From: Acidimicrobiales bacterium | GTDB lineage: Bacteria; Actinomycetota; Acidimicrobiia; Acidimicrobiales; Aldehydirespiratoraceae | Length of the DNA stretch: 64,000 bases | Reading direction: 5' to 3' | Assembly: GCA_041394245.1 (NCBI GenBank) | Contig: JAWKIR010000002.1 | Coordinates: 62,001 to 126,000, forward strand | Shown here: in pieces, positions 31,034-38,156 of the stretch | Numbering within the stretch: position 1 is the first letter of the stretch | How the letters are laid out: every line of letters begins with the position of its first letter | Position numbers and translations under genes: made by a program | The notes under the pieces: model-generated | Seen by the model: the letters and a program-made list of their open reading frames with translations, nothing else | What the model was told of the DNA's origin: nothing | Databases searched by the model: none

Positions 31034-31450
31034 ATGGCCGTCAAGCTCCGCCTCATGCGGATGGGCAAGAAGAAGCAGCCCACCTACCGCGTCGTCGCCG
31101 CCGACTCCCGTTCGCCCCGCAACGGGCGTTTCATCGAGATCATCGGGACCTACGAGCCGCGTCAGGATCCTTCGGTCATCAAGATCGACAACGAGCGTGC
31201 CGTCCACTGGCTCCAGCACGGCGCCCAGCCGACCGAGCGGGTCGAGAAGCTGTTGAAGATCTCCGGCGCATGGACCGAGGCAACCGGTCAGACCGTCGAT
31301 GCTGCGGTCCCCACCGCAGCCCCCAAGAAGAGCAAGAAGCAGCTCGAGAAGGAAGCCGAAGCGGCCGAGGCCGCTGCCGCGCCCGCGGAAGAGCCCGCAG
31401 CCGAAGAGTCCGCGGAAGAAGCCCCCGCCGCTGACGGAGACGACGCCTGA
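31034..31450 (+). CDS. rpsP: 30S ribosomal protein S16
   Basis: The bS16 protein stabilises the 5' domain of 16S rRNA. Residues 1-85 are canonical (MAVKLRLMRMGKKKQPTYRV, RNGRFIEIIGTYEPRQDP, ERAVHWLQHGAQPTERV). A further 50 residues form an Ala/Glu/Lys-rich tail, making this protein (138 residues) longer than E. coli S16 (82). Such acidic tails are common in Actinobacteria. The start ATG is preceded by ACGAAAGAAA rather than a strong Shine-Dalgarno. The stop overlaps the start of khpA (TGATG), the classic rpsP-khpA-rimM-trmD-rplS order. Confidence 0.97.
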   Translation: MAVKLRLMRMGKKKQPTYRVVAADSRSPRNGRFIEIIGTYEPRQDPSVIKIDNERAVHWLQHGAQPTERVEKLLKISGAWTEATGQTVDAAVPTAAPKKSKKQLEKEAEAAEAAAAPAEEPAAEESAEEAPAADGDDA

Positions 31451-31695
31451 TGTCGAGCGAAGCCGCACAGGCCGTTTGCGAATACGTCGTCAAGCAGATC
31501 GTCGACAACCCCGACGCCGTGCGCGTCGAGCTCTCGGACCGTGACGGGGGCTATCGCCTCGACGTCACCGTCGGCGACGGCGACATGGGCCGGGTCATCG
31601 GCAAGCGCGGCCGGGTGGCCAGCGCCATCCGCACCGTGGTGCGCGCCGCCGGCCACGAAGACGACATCTCCATCGACGTCGAGTTCGTCGACTGA
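31450..31695 (+). CDS. khpA: KH-domain RNA-binding protein KhpA
   Basis: An 81-residue single KH-domain protein (YlqC/KhpA). The core GDGDMGRVIGKRGRVASAIR contains the GxxG loop (GKRG) that contacts single-stranded RNA. It is coupled to rpsP by a one-base overlap. KhpA usually pairs with KhpB/Jag, which is not in this window. Its position between rpsP and rimM is conserved in Gram-positive bacteria and suggests a role tied to ribosome assembly. Confidence 0.93.
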   Translation: MSSEAAQAVCEYVVKQIVDNPDAVRVELSDRDGGYRLDVTVGDGDMGRVIGKRGRVASAIRTVVRAAGHEDDISIDVEFVD

Positions 31696-31712
31696 GTTCG
31701 CAGCCCCGTCCG

Positions 31713-32186
31713 ATGCTCGAGGTCGGACGCATCATCAGCCCGCACGGCGTGCGGGGCGACGTCAACGTGCTGCTGACGACGAATCGAATCGAGCGCGTCG
31801 TCAAGGGCGCTGTGCTCCACACGGCGTACGGTCCGTTGACCGTTCGTTCCTCGCGTCCGCACAAGTCGGGCTACATCGTCTCCTTCGCGGAGTGCACCGA
31901 CCGCGAACGGGCCGAGGCCCTGCGCGGTACCGTCCTGCTCGCAGAGCCGATCGACGATCCCGACGAACTGTGGATCCACGATCTGATCGACGCCGTCGTG
32001 GTCGACGAAGGCGGCGTCGAACGTGGTCGGGTCGTCCAGGTCCTCGACAATCCGGCGAGTGACATCCTCGAACTCGACACCGGGGCCCTCGTGCCCGTGC
32101 GATTCGTGACGTCGGTCGACCCGCGGGTGCGCATCGATGTCGATGTGCCGGCCGGTCTCTTCGACCTCGACGAGGACGGTTCGTGA
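31713..32186 (+). CDS. rimM: Ribosome maturation factor RimM
   Basis: A 157-residue two-domain 30S assembly factor that binds S19. The N-terminal beta-barrel begins MLEVGRIISPHGVRGDVNV, the RimM hallmark, with RAEALRGTVLLAEP ending the domain. The PRC-barrel domain follows from DELWIHDLIDAVVVDEGG. The start is the ATG at 31713, 17 bases after khpA; weak GTC-rich spacing suggests coupled translation. It overlaps trmD by four bases. Confidence 0.95.
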   Translation: MLEVGRIISPHGVRGDVNVLLTTNRIERVVKGAVLHTAYGPLTVRSSRPHKSGYIVSFAECTDRERAEALRGTVLLAEPIDDPDELWIHDLIDAVVVDEGGVERGRVVQVLDNPASDILELDTGALVPVRFVTSVDPRVRIDVDVPAGLFDLDEDGS

Positions 32187-32908
32187 CCCTGCGGATCGAC
32201 GTGTTCTCGATCTTCTCCGAGATGGTCGATGCCGCGGCGAGCGAGTCGGTGATCGGGCGGGGCCGCCGTGACGGCCATCTCGACATCCGGGTCCACGACC
32301 TGCGGGCCACGACCACCGACGTCCACGGAACCGTCGACGATGCGCCGTTCGGCGGCGGCGCCGGCATGGTCATGATGCCCGAGCCACTCTTCGGGGCCGT
32401 CGAGGCCGTGGACCCGCCCCGCCCGCTGCTCTATCTCTCGCCGGCCGGGCGCACCTTCGATCAGAAGATGGCCCAGGAGCTGAGCGAGTCCGGGGGCTTT
32501 TCGTTGCTCTGCGGGCGTTACGAGGGGATCGACGAGCGCGTGCGCGAACACCTCGTCGACGGGGAGGTCTCCGTCGGCGACGTGGTGCTCGCCGGTGGCG
32601 AGGTCGGCGCACTCCTGATCATCGAGGCGGTCGGGCGGCTCGTGCCGGGCGTGCTCGGCAATACCACGTCGACCGACGACGAGTCGTTCGCCGACGGGTT
32701 GCTCGAGTATCCGCACTACACACGCCCCGCCGACTTCCGGGGCTGGACCGTCCCCGACGTCCTCCGCAGCGGCGACCACGCCAGGGTCGCCCGCTGGCGC
32801 AGAGCCCAGGCCCTGCGCCGCACCATCGATCGCCGTCCCGACCTGATCGACCAACGAGGTGGTATCACGGCCGCCGACCAGAAGCTCCTCGACGAGTTCG
32901 GGCTGTAG
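32183..32908 (+). CDS. trmD: tRNA (guanine-N1)-methyltransferase TrmD
   Basis: A 241-residue SPOUT-fold enzyme that makes m1G37 in tRNAs reading CNN and GNN codons, preventing frameshifts. Diagnostic blocks are FGGGAGMVMMPEP, LLCGRYEGIDERV and SVGDVVLAGGEVGALLIIEA, which form the deep trefoil knot. The GTG start at 32183 overlaps the rimM stop (GTGA). An aspartate in the C-terminal ADFRGWTVPDVLRSGDHARV region serves as general base. It is followed by rplS after 122 bases. Confidence 0.97.
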   Translation: MTLRIDVFSIFSEMVDAAASESVIGRGRRDGHLDIRVHDLRATTTDVHGTVDDAPFGGGAGMVMMPEPLFGAVEAVDPPRPLLYLSPAGRTFDQKMAQELSESGGFSLLCGRYEGIDERVREHLVDGEVSVGDVVLAGGEVGALLIIEAVGRLVPGVLGNTTSTDDESFADGLLEYPHYTRPADFRGWTVPDVLRSGDHARVARWRRAQALRRTIDRRPDLIDQRGGITAADQKLLDEFGL

Positions 32909-33030
32909 AACCCCGTCCGCAAGGTGGCGTCTGCGATCGGCGCCCCTAAACTCGACCGTCGGCCCGGGCCTTTCCGTCCGCCCCGTTCTTTTTCACCTGA
33001 CCCGTTCTTCTCACCACTGCGGAGCCTGCG

Positions 33031-33378
33031 ATGCAGCCCACCGATCTCGTCGACAACCTGAGCCTCCGGGACGACATTCCCGACTTTGCCGCCGGCGACA
33101 CGCTCAAGGTCCACGTTCGGGTCATCGAGGGCAACCGCCAGCGGACCCAGGTGTTCGAGGGTGTGGTCATCCGTCGCCAGGGTGCCGGCATCCACGAGTC
33201 CTACACCGTGCGCAAGCTCAGCTTCGGCGTCGGTGTCGAGCGCACGTTCCCGCTCCACACCCCGATCGTGGAGAAGATCGAGCGGGTGAGCCGTGGCGAC
33301 GTGCGCCGCGCCAAGCTCTACTACCTGCGCGATCGCATCGGCAAGGCTGCCAAGGTCAAGGAAAAGCGCGACTGGTGA
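33031..33378 (+). CDS. rplS: 50S ribosomal protein L19
   Basis: The bL19 protein lies at the 30S-50S interface. The 115-residue length is standard. Conserved stretches are PDFAAGDTLKVHVRVIEG, RTQVFEGVVIRRQGAGIHES and VERTFPLHTPIVEKIERVSR, ending RRAKLYYLRDRIGKAAKVKE. The 122-base leader upstream (32909-33030) is T/C-rich near its 3' end; I see no known leader motif. Downstream comes yraN rather than the lepB-rnhB pair often found there. Confidence 0.97.
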   Translation: MQPTDLVDNLSLRDDIPDFAAGDTLKVHVRVIEGNRQRTQVFEGVVIRRQGAGIHESYTVRKLSFGVGVERTFPLHTPIVEKIERVSRGDVRRAKLYYLRDRIGKAAKVKEKRDW

Positions 33379-33419
33379 GTCGCTCCGGCGCCACGAGCGC
33401 CGGTGTCACAGTCCACTCG

Positions 33420-33425
33420 TAGTGT
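33420..33425 (+). promoter_or_regulatory. Candidate -10 (TAGTGT), leaderless start of yraN
   Basis: TAGTGT ends seven bases before the ATG at 33433 and decides for that start over the earlier GTG at 33403. Confidence 0.5.
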
Positions 33426-33432
33426 CGTCCGC

Positions 33433-33774
33433 ATGGACCGATCACGAGTGGCGTTGGGCAATTGGGGCGAGCGGAAGGTCGCGCGCCACTACGAATCCGC
33501 GGGCTACGAAGTGCTCGATCGCAACTGGCGTGTGCGCGGCGGGGAGCTCGATCTCGTGCTCGGCCGGGGTGACGAGATCGTGTTCTGCGAGGTGAAGACG
33601 CGCTCCTCAGCCCGCTTCGGGAGCGGGCTCGAGGCCGTCGGCGCCCGCAAGCAGCAGTTCCTGCGTCGCACCGCCGTGTCGTGGCTCGATGCCCATGACC
33701 GGCGGGGTCGTCTGCGCTTCGATGTCGCCGCCGTCACCGGCGGTCAGGTCGAGGTCGTGGAGGCCGCGTTCTAG
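33433..33774 (+). CDS. YraN/UPF0102 family nuclease-fold protein
   Basis: A 113-residue protein of the UPF0102 family with a Holliday-junction-resolvase/PD-(D/E)xK fold. Visible are LGNWGERKVARHYESAGYEV, LDRNWRVRGGELDLVLGRGD and EIVFCEVKTRSS. The motif residues E (GERK), D (ELDLV) and E-x-K (CEVKTR) are intact. The function is not firmly known; a DNA repair or natural transformation role has been suggested for the family. Nearby comM, dprA and xerC genes agree with DNA processing. It precedes a convergent alpha/beta hydrolase with only four bases between stops. Confidence 0.9.
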   Translation: MDRSRVALGNWGERKVARHYESAGYEVLDRNWRVRGGELDLVLGRGDEIVFCEVKTRSSARFGSGLEAVGARKQQFLRRTAVSWLDAHDRRGRLRFDVAAVTGGQVEVVEAAF

Positions 33775-33778
33775 GGGA

Positions 33779-34642
33779 TCAGAGCCGCCCCGCGATGAAC
33801 GAGACGATCTCGGCGATCGCTTCGTCCGATTCGGGCGCGCCGAGCATCTGGAAGACGTGGATGGCCTCGTCCCACTCCTGCAGCGTGACCTCACCGCCGG
33901 CGGCATCGATTCCGGCCGCAAGCCGGCGACTGTCATCGAGCAACACTTCGAGGCCGCCGACCTGGATGAGCACGGGCGGCAGGCCGGCGAGGTCGCCCAG
34001 GCCCGGCGAGAGCCGCGGGTCGTCGAGCGGGTGCCCGTTGGCGTACGCCTCGGCGTAGGTGCGCAGATGGTCCGGTGCCACCATCGGATCGGCATCGGCG
34101 AGCGTTGTGTGGGTCGAGTTGGTGCAGGTGAGGTCGGCCCACGGCGAGAGTGCGACGCCCGCTGCCGCGGTCACCCCGCGCTCGCGCAGGGCTGCAAGCG
34201 TGGCGATCGTGAGACCGCCACCGGCGGAATCGCCGGCGACGATGATGCGTTCTGCATCGATTCCTCGACCGATCAACCAGTCGAACCCGGCGACGGCATC
34301 GTCGAGCGCCGCCGGAAACGGATCCTCGGGAGCGAGTCGGTAGTCGAGCGCGAGGACGGCGACGCCGGTGTCGGTCGACAGACGAGCGGCGAACGCCCCG
34401 TGTGTCGACAGACCGCCCATGACATAGGCACCGCCATGCAGATACAGCACCGCCGCGTCGGTGCGGGCATCCGCGGTGATCCACGCTGCGGCTCGGCCGG
34501 CCACGGTCACCATCTCGTGCGGAACTCCTTCGGGCATCACCGGGCTGCTGCTGATCACGGAGCGATCGGCCGCGAGATCGCCGCTCATCACCTTCATCTC
34601 GCGCATCATCGCGATGGTCGCCTCGAGTTGTTCACTGGCCAT
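33779..34642 (-). CDS. Alpha/beta hydrolase, hormone-sensitive-lipase family
   Basis: A 287-residue carboxylesterase-like enzyme. The oxyanion motif HGGAYVMGG, the nucleophile elbow GDSAGGGL with the catalytic serine, the aspartate region and the C-terminal HVFQM histidine mark the HSL (family IV) group. YRLAPEDPFPAALDDA before the elbow is also typical. The ATG at 34642 follows GGAGCACCC. The substrate is a short acyl ester of unknown type. It forms a minus-strand cluster with the two small genes upstream (34653 and 34862). Confidence 0.9.
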   Translation of the reverse strand: MASEQLEATIAMMREMKVMSGDLAADRSVISSSPVMPEGVPHEMVTVAGRAAAWITADARTDAAVLYLHGGAYVMGGLSTHGAFAARLSTDTGVAVLALDYRLAPEDPFPAALDDAVAGFDWLIGRGIDAERIIVAGDSAGGGLTIATLAALRERGVTAAAGVALSPWADLTCTNSTHTTLADADPMVAPDHLRTYAEAYANGHPLDDPRLSPGLGDLAGLPPVLIQVGGLEVLLDDSRRLAAGIDAAGGEVTLQEWDEAIHVFQMLGAPESDEAIAEIVSFIAGRL

Positions 34643-34652
34643 GGGTGCTCCT

Positions 34653-34862
34653 TCAGCGTCGTTTCTTGCGGGTCGTGCGTCCGTCCCAACAACCGCGGTG
34701 CCAGTGGCGGCGCAGGTCGGGTGCTTCCCGAGGGACGACCGCATAATGGCCGGTCCCGGGCGGAATGTCGCGATTGCAGTTCGGGCAGAGGTAGGTCTTG
34801 GTCGCCTGGTACGGCTGGAGAAACCGCACGTCGACCTCGCCGTACGCCTCGGGGTCGTCCAT
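34653..34862 (-). CDS. Small zinc-ribbon-like protein (69 aa)
   Basis: A 69-residue basic protein with CPNCNRDIPPGTGH and, 30 residues on, RRHWHRGCWDG. The CxxC, His and Cys residues could form one zinc site. Similar short actinobacterial proteins exist, usually annotated with an uninformative ATP/GTP-binding label; I do not know a function. The start ATG overlaps the stop of the 36-residue membrane protein upstream (TGATG), so the two are translationally coupled. The tail TTRKKRR is strongly basic. Confidence 0.75.
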   Translation of the reverse strand: MDDPEAYGEVDVRFLQPYQATKTYLCPNCNRDIPPGTGHYAVVPREAPDLRRHWHRGCWDGRTTRKKRR

Positions 34863-34972
34863 CAGCCGAGGAAGGCCCAGAGGACGAGCAGTACCGCGAC
34901 CAGGATGCCCGCGCCCACGAAGACGATGTCGGTCGGTCGGCGTCGGTGTGGCCGGGTGGGGTCCATTCCCAT
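34862..34972 (-). CDS. Very small single-pass membrane protein (36 aa)
   Basis: A 36-residue frame: basic N-terminus MGMDPTRPHRRRPTD, then one transmembrane helix (IVFVGAGILVAVLLVLWAFL), ending in Gly. A second ATG at 34966 is possible. Its stop overlaps the start of the zinc-ribbon-like gene, a TGATG junction typical of real operons. It is divergent from the cytochrome c gene, 21 bases away. The short length makes the call tentative, but hydrophobic pattern, basic cytoplasmic end and coupling all agree. Confidence 0.6.
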   Translation of the reverse strand: MGMDPTRPHRRRPTDIVFVGAGILVAVLLVLWAFLG

Positions 34973-34980
34973 GCGGTCAG

Positions 34981-34986
34981 TATCGT
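34981..34986 (+). promoter_or_regulatory. Candidate -10 (TATCGT), leaderless start of cytochrome c gene
   Basis: TATCGT ends seven bases before the ATG at 34994. It lies in the 21-base divergent gap with the small membrane protein gene. Confidence 0.5.
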
Positions 34987-34993
34987 CGGCCCC

Positions 34994-35410
34994 ATGGCCA
35001 CCCGCACACTGCTATCGAGAACCCTGCGCTCGAGAACACTGCGCTCGGGACCACTGCGCTCGGGAACACTGCGCTCGGTTCTCGTCCCCACGTTCATGGT
35101 GGTGCTCCTGGGTGCGGCATGCGCCACGGAGGCTCCCGCGGTGCCGCTCGACGCCGACGGCCAGCCCGACGCCGTGCTCCAACTCGGCCGCGACGTGTAC
35201 GGGTCGCGGTGCAGCAACTGCCACGGGTCGTCGGGTGGCGGTGGGACCGGTCCACGACTCGCGGGCACCGTCGAGGAGACGTTCCCCGATCCTGGCGACC
35301 AGGAGGCGGTCGTTCGCGATGGACGCCGCAACATGCCGAGCTTCGGCGGCACACTGTCCGATGCCGAGATCGAAGCCGTGGTTCGCTACACCCGAGAGGT
35401 TCTCGACTGA
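34994..35410 (+). CDS. Cytochrome c lipoprotein (c-type, single heme)
   Basis: A 138-residue periplasmic-face electron carrier. The heme motif CSNCH is at residues 73-77 and the probable axial methionine is M114 (RNMPSFGG). The lipobox LLGAAC puts the lipidated cysteine at 43. The n-region of the signal peptide is unusually long and is made of a tandem repeat (LRSRT/LRSGP/LRSGT). The ATG at 34994 is set by TATCGT seven bases upstream; no later Met or Val start would keep the leader. The partner oxidase or dehydrogenase is not in the window. Confidence 0.88.
   Translation: MATRTLLSRTLRSRTLRSGPLRSGTLRSVLVPTFMVVLLGAACATEAPAVPLDADGQPDAVLQLGRDVYGSRCSNCHGSSGGGGTGPRLAGTVEETFPDPGDQEAVVRDGRRNMPSFGGTLSDAEIEAVVRYTREVLD
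35006..35080 (+). repeat. Five tandem 15-bp units in the signal-peptide coding region
   Basis: Units start at 35006, 35021, 35036, 35051 and 35066, with core ACTGCGCTCGGGA. The first is most degenerate. They are in frame and encode five-residue steps of the type T-L-R-S-G/R. The period of 15 keeps the frame, so copy number changes would only lengthen the signal peptide n-region. Confidence 0.75.
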
Positions 35411-35504
35411 GGCCGACGTGGCTGTCGTAGGGTCCCGGTAGGGTCGGACCGACGCTCGTCGCCTGCGTGAAGGCGATCTCCGGATACAGCACTCGGAGGT
35501 CATC

Positions 35505-37022
35505 TTGCTCGCCACGATCCCGTCCTCGACGCTCGATGGACTCGACGGCGCTCGCGTCGCGGTCGAGGTCCATGTCGTCAACGGTCTGCCGGCGTTCAGC
35601 ATCGTCGGATTGCCCGACACGTCATGCCGGGAGGCGCGTGATCGTGTGCGCGCCGCCATCGAATCGAGCGGCCTCGTGTGGCCACTCCAGCGGGTCACCG
35701 TCAATCTGGCTCCCGGCGGGATCCGCAAGGTCGGTGCCGGGTTGGATCTCGCCATCGCCCTGGGAATCCTCGGCGCCACCGCGCAGATCCCTCCCGAGCA
35801 GTTGGTCGACATCGCCGCCGTCGGCGAGCTCGGCCTCGACGGCACGGTCCGGCCGGTACGCGGCATCCTGCCGATGGTCGACGTGTTCGACGAGGCCCGC
35901 GTGCTGGTCGGCGCGGCCGATGCCCGCGTCGCGATGCTGGGGGTGGGCGAGCGGGCTCGGCCGATCCGTCGGCTCCGCGATGCCGTCGATGCGCTCGGCG
36001 AGGGTCTGCCGTGGCCACACGTCGACATCGCCTGCGGGACCGATGCCGCCACGATCGAGCCCGATCTCGCCGATGTACGCGGTCAGGAGGGAGCTCGTCG
36101 CGCCCTGACCGTTGCTGCGGCCGGCGGGCACCACCTCCTGCTGGTCGGCCCGCCTGGCGCGGGGAAGACCATGCTGGCGCGGCGTCTCCCAGGGTTGCTG
36201 CCCGACCTGCGCCCGGATGCCGCACGGCAGGTGACGCGGGTCCACAGCGCGGCCGGGCTGCCATTGCCGCAGTCGGGGATGATCCGCCGGCCGCCGTTTC
36301 GGGCCCCGCACCATTCGGCGTCGATGGCGGCGCTCGTCGGCGGTGGTTCGGGGCATTCCCGGCCGGGGGAGGTGAGCGTCGCGAGCGAGGGTGTGCTGTT
36401 CCTCGACGAACTCGGCGAGTTCGCCCCGAGTGTGCTCGATGCGCTTCGTCAACCGCTCGAGGAAGGCGTCGTGCGCATCGCGCGGTCCGGAGGGACCCGC
36501 GAGCATCCCGCGCGGGTCCTGTTGGTCGCGGCGATGAACCCCTGTCCGTGTGGCGAGGGCGGCACCCTCAACTGTCGATGCAGTCCGGCGTCGCGATCGC
36601 GCTATGGCGCGCGGGTGTCCGGTCCGTTGCTCGATCGCCTCGACATCATGGTGCACGTCGATCGGCCATCGCCGTTCGCACTGCTCGACCGCGAGCCCGG
36701 TGAGCCGACCGCCGCAGTGGCGGCGCAGGTCGCCGAGGTCCGTCGGATGGCGAACGATCGCGGCGTCGAGTGCAATGCCGAGTTGGATCGCCGACAACTC
36801 GATCGGTTCGCGCCGCTCGCGCCCCAGGCGGTCGAGCTGCTGCACGCGGCGATCACCGCGGGGGCGTTGAGCGCTCGAGGGGCGATGCGGGCCAGATCGG
36901 TGGCTCGCACCATCGCCGATCTCGATGGCGGGGGTCTCGAGATCCGGGCGTGCGACATCGCGGGAGCGATCGGCATGCGGGCTCGGCCGCCCATGGGAGG
37001 CGACGATGTCGGCCCTCGGTGA
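35505..37022 (+). CDS. comM: ComM/YifB family Mg-chelatase-like AAA+ ATPase
   Basis: A 505-residue protein, probably a branch-migration helicase in natural transformation, as for ComM of Gammaproteobacteria. The N-terminal Lon-like domain (VHVVNGLPAFSIVGLPDTSC) precedes the AAA+ core with Walker A GPPGAGKT at 215-222, RAPHHSASMAALVGGG and Walker B GVLFLDELGEF. A cysteine cluster NPCPCGEGG...CRCSP follows, then the lid. The TTG start at 35505 has GGAGGT just upstream. dprA overlaps its 3' end by 17 bases, giving the usual comM-dprA pair. Confidence 0.93.
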   Translation: MLATIPSSTLDGLDGARVAVEVHVVNGLPAFSIVGLPDTSCREARDRVRAAIESSGLVWPLQRVTVNLAPGGIRKVGAGLDLAIALGILGATAQIPPEQLVDIAAVGELGLDGTVRPVRGILPMVDVFDEARVLVGAADARVAMLGVGERARPIRRLRDAVDALGEGLPWPHVDIACGTDAATIEPDLADVRGQEGARRALTVAAAGGHHLLLVGPPGAGKTMLARRLPGLLPDLRPDAARQVTRVHSAAGLPLPQSGMIRRPPFRAPHHSASMAALVGGGSGHSRPGEVSVASEGVLFLDELGEFAPSVLDALRQPLEEGVVRIARSGGTREHPARVLLVAAMNPCPCGEGGTLNCRCSPASRSRYGARVSGPLLDRLDIMVHVDRPSPFALLDREPGEPTAAVAAQVAEVRRMANDRGVECNAELDRRQLDRFAPLAPQAVELLHAAITAGALSARGAMRARSVARTIADLDGGGLEIRACDIAGAIGMRARPPMGGDDVGPR

Positions 37023-38097
37023 GCACGCTGCAGCGCTGGCCGCGCTCCCGGGCGCGGGTTCGGTTCGGCTCGGTCGCCTTCTCGCACACGACGATGCCGA
37101 GGCTGCGTGGCACACGGTCCTCGCCGGGCGCGTTCCGGCCGAGGTCGCGCCGTCGCCAGTGCGGGCCGGATGGAAGGTCGCAGCGGCCGAGACCGACCTC
37201 GACGCGGTGCGCGACGATCTACGGCGGGCTGGCGTCACCGCGACGACCTGGCATCATCCTGCGCATCCGCCCCAATTCGTGCGCGACATCGACCCGGCGC
37301 CCGCCGCGTTCCGTCGCGGGGTCCTGCCCGATCCGTCGCTGCCCCACGTGGCCATCGTCGGTACCCGACGGGCGTCGGGCATCGGCAAGGAGATCGCACG
37401 GGAGCTGGGAGCCGGACTCGCCGACGCGGGTGTCGTGGTCGTATCGGGGCTCGCTCTCGGCATCGACGCAGCGGCCCACCAGGGTGCGCTGCTCGCCGCG
37501 GCGACACCGCCGGTCGCCGTGGTGGGGAGCGGGTGCGACGTGCCCTATCCGAAGGCCAACGCGAGCTTGTGGGAGCGGATCGCGTCGGCCGGTGCGGTAC
37601 TGGGTGAGGCCCCGTTGGGGGCTCGTCCCGAGCCGTGGCGGTTCCCGGCCCGGAATCGTCTCATCGTGGCGATGTCCGATCTCGTCGTCGTGGTCGAGTC
37701 GCGCTCGGCCGGTGGTTCCCTCCTCACGGTCGACGAAGCGGTCAGGCGGGGGATCGACGTGATGGCCGTGCCGGGGTCGTTGCGCAACGGCGCCGCCGCA
37801 GGCGCCAATCGGCTGTTGGCCGACGGCTGCGCGCCCGTGCTCGAGACCGGCGACATCATCGAGGCGCTCGGACTCGACCGGTGTGGAGCGGCCGCCCGTC
37901 GGTCCGCGGGGCCGCAGAGAGCAGCGGTCGGCGACACCGCGGCGCAGGTGCTCGACGCGATCGACGACGGCCCGACCTCGATCGATGAGCTGGTGACCCG
38001 AACCCAGGTCGACGCTGCGACGGTCTTCGCCGCGCTGACCGAGCTCGAGTTGGGCGGACACATCACCCACGACGGCGCCCGGGTGCGGCGATGCTGA
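37006..38097 (+). CDS. dprA: DNA-processing protein DprA
   Basis: A 363-residue protein that loads RecA on incoming single strands. The Rossmann-like core has VAIVGTRRASGIGKEIAREL, GLALGIDAAAHQGAL, VVGSGCDVPYPKAN and FPARNRLIVAMSDLVVVVES, then GGSLLTVDEA. A C-terminal winged helix (PTSIDELVTRTQVDAATVFA) ends the protein. The ATG at 37006 with GGGAGG upstream is used, within the 3' end of comM. Together with comM and yraN it suggests some capacity for DNA uptake or processing. The xerC frame starts 60 bases later with its own -10. Confidence 0.94.
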   Translation: MSALGEHAAALAALPGAGSVRLGRLLAHDDAEAAWHTVLAGRVPAEVAPSPVRAGWKVAAAETDLDAVRDDLRRAGVTATTWHHPAHPPQFVRDIDPAPAAFRRGVLPDPSLPHVAIVGTRRASGIGKEIARELGAGLADAGVVVVSGLALGIDAAAHQGALLAAATPPVAVVGSGCDVPYPKANASLWERIASAGAVLGEAPLGARPEPWRFPARNRLIVAMSDLVVVVESRSAGGSLLTVDEAVRRGIDVMAVPGSLRNGAAAGANRLLADGCAPVLETGDIIEALGLDRCGAAARRSAGPQRAAVGDTAAQVLDAIDDGPTSIDELVTRTQVDAATVFAALTELELGGHITHDGARVRRC

Positions 38098-38143
38098 CAG
38101 TTCGCGCCGGCGGTGGTGGTCCGAACCGCGTCGAGTGGTTGGG

Positions 38144-38149
38144 TAGGGT
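38144..38149 (+). promoter_or_regulatory. Candidate -10 (TAGGGT), leaderless start of xerC
   Basis: TAGGGT ends seven bases before the ATG at 38157. It favours this start over earlier in-frame codons. Confidence 0.45.
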
Positions 38150-38156
38150 CATCGGC

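Noticed and set aside
32909..33030. Known L19 leader element
   Set aside because: The region is GC- and T-rich, but I could not find the conserved hairpin of described L19 leaders; I see nothing definite in it.
35006..35080. CRISPR array
   Set aside because: Units are 15 bases, contiguous without spacers and in frame with a protein. The same applies to the repeats in nusA and infB.
33689..35410. 573-residue frame ending with the cytochrome c sequence
   Set aside because: Residues before 34994 mirror the alpha/beta hydrolase. The TATCGT-N7-ATG at 34981-34996 marks the real start.
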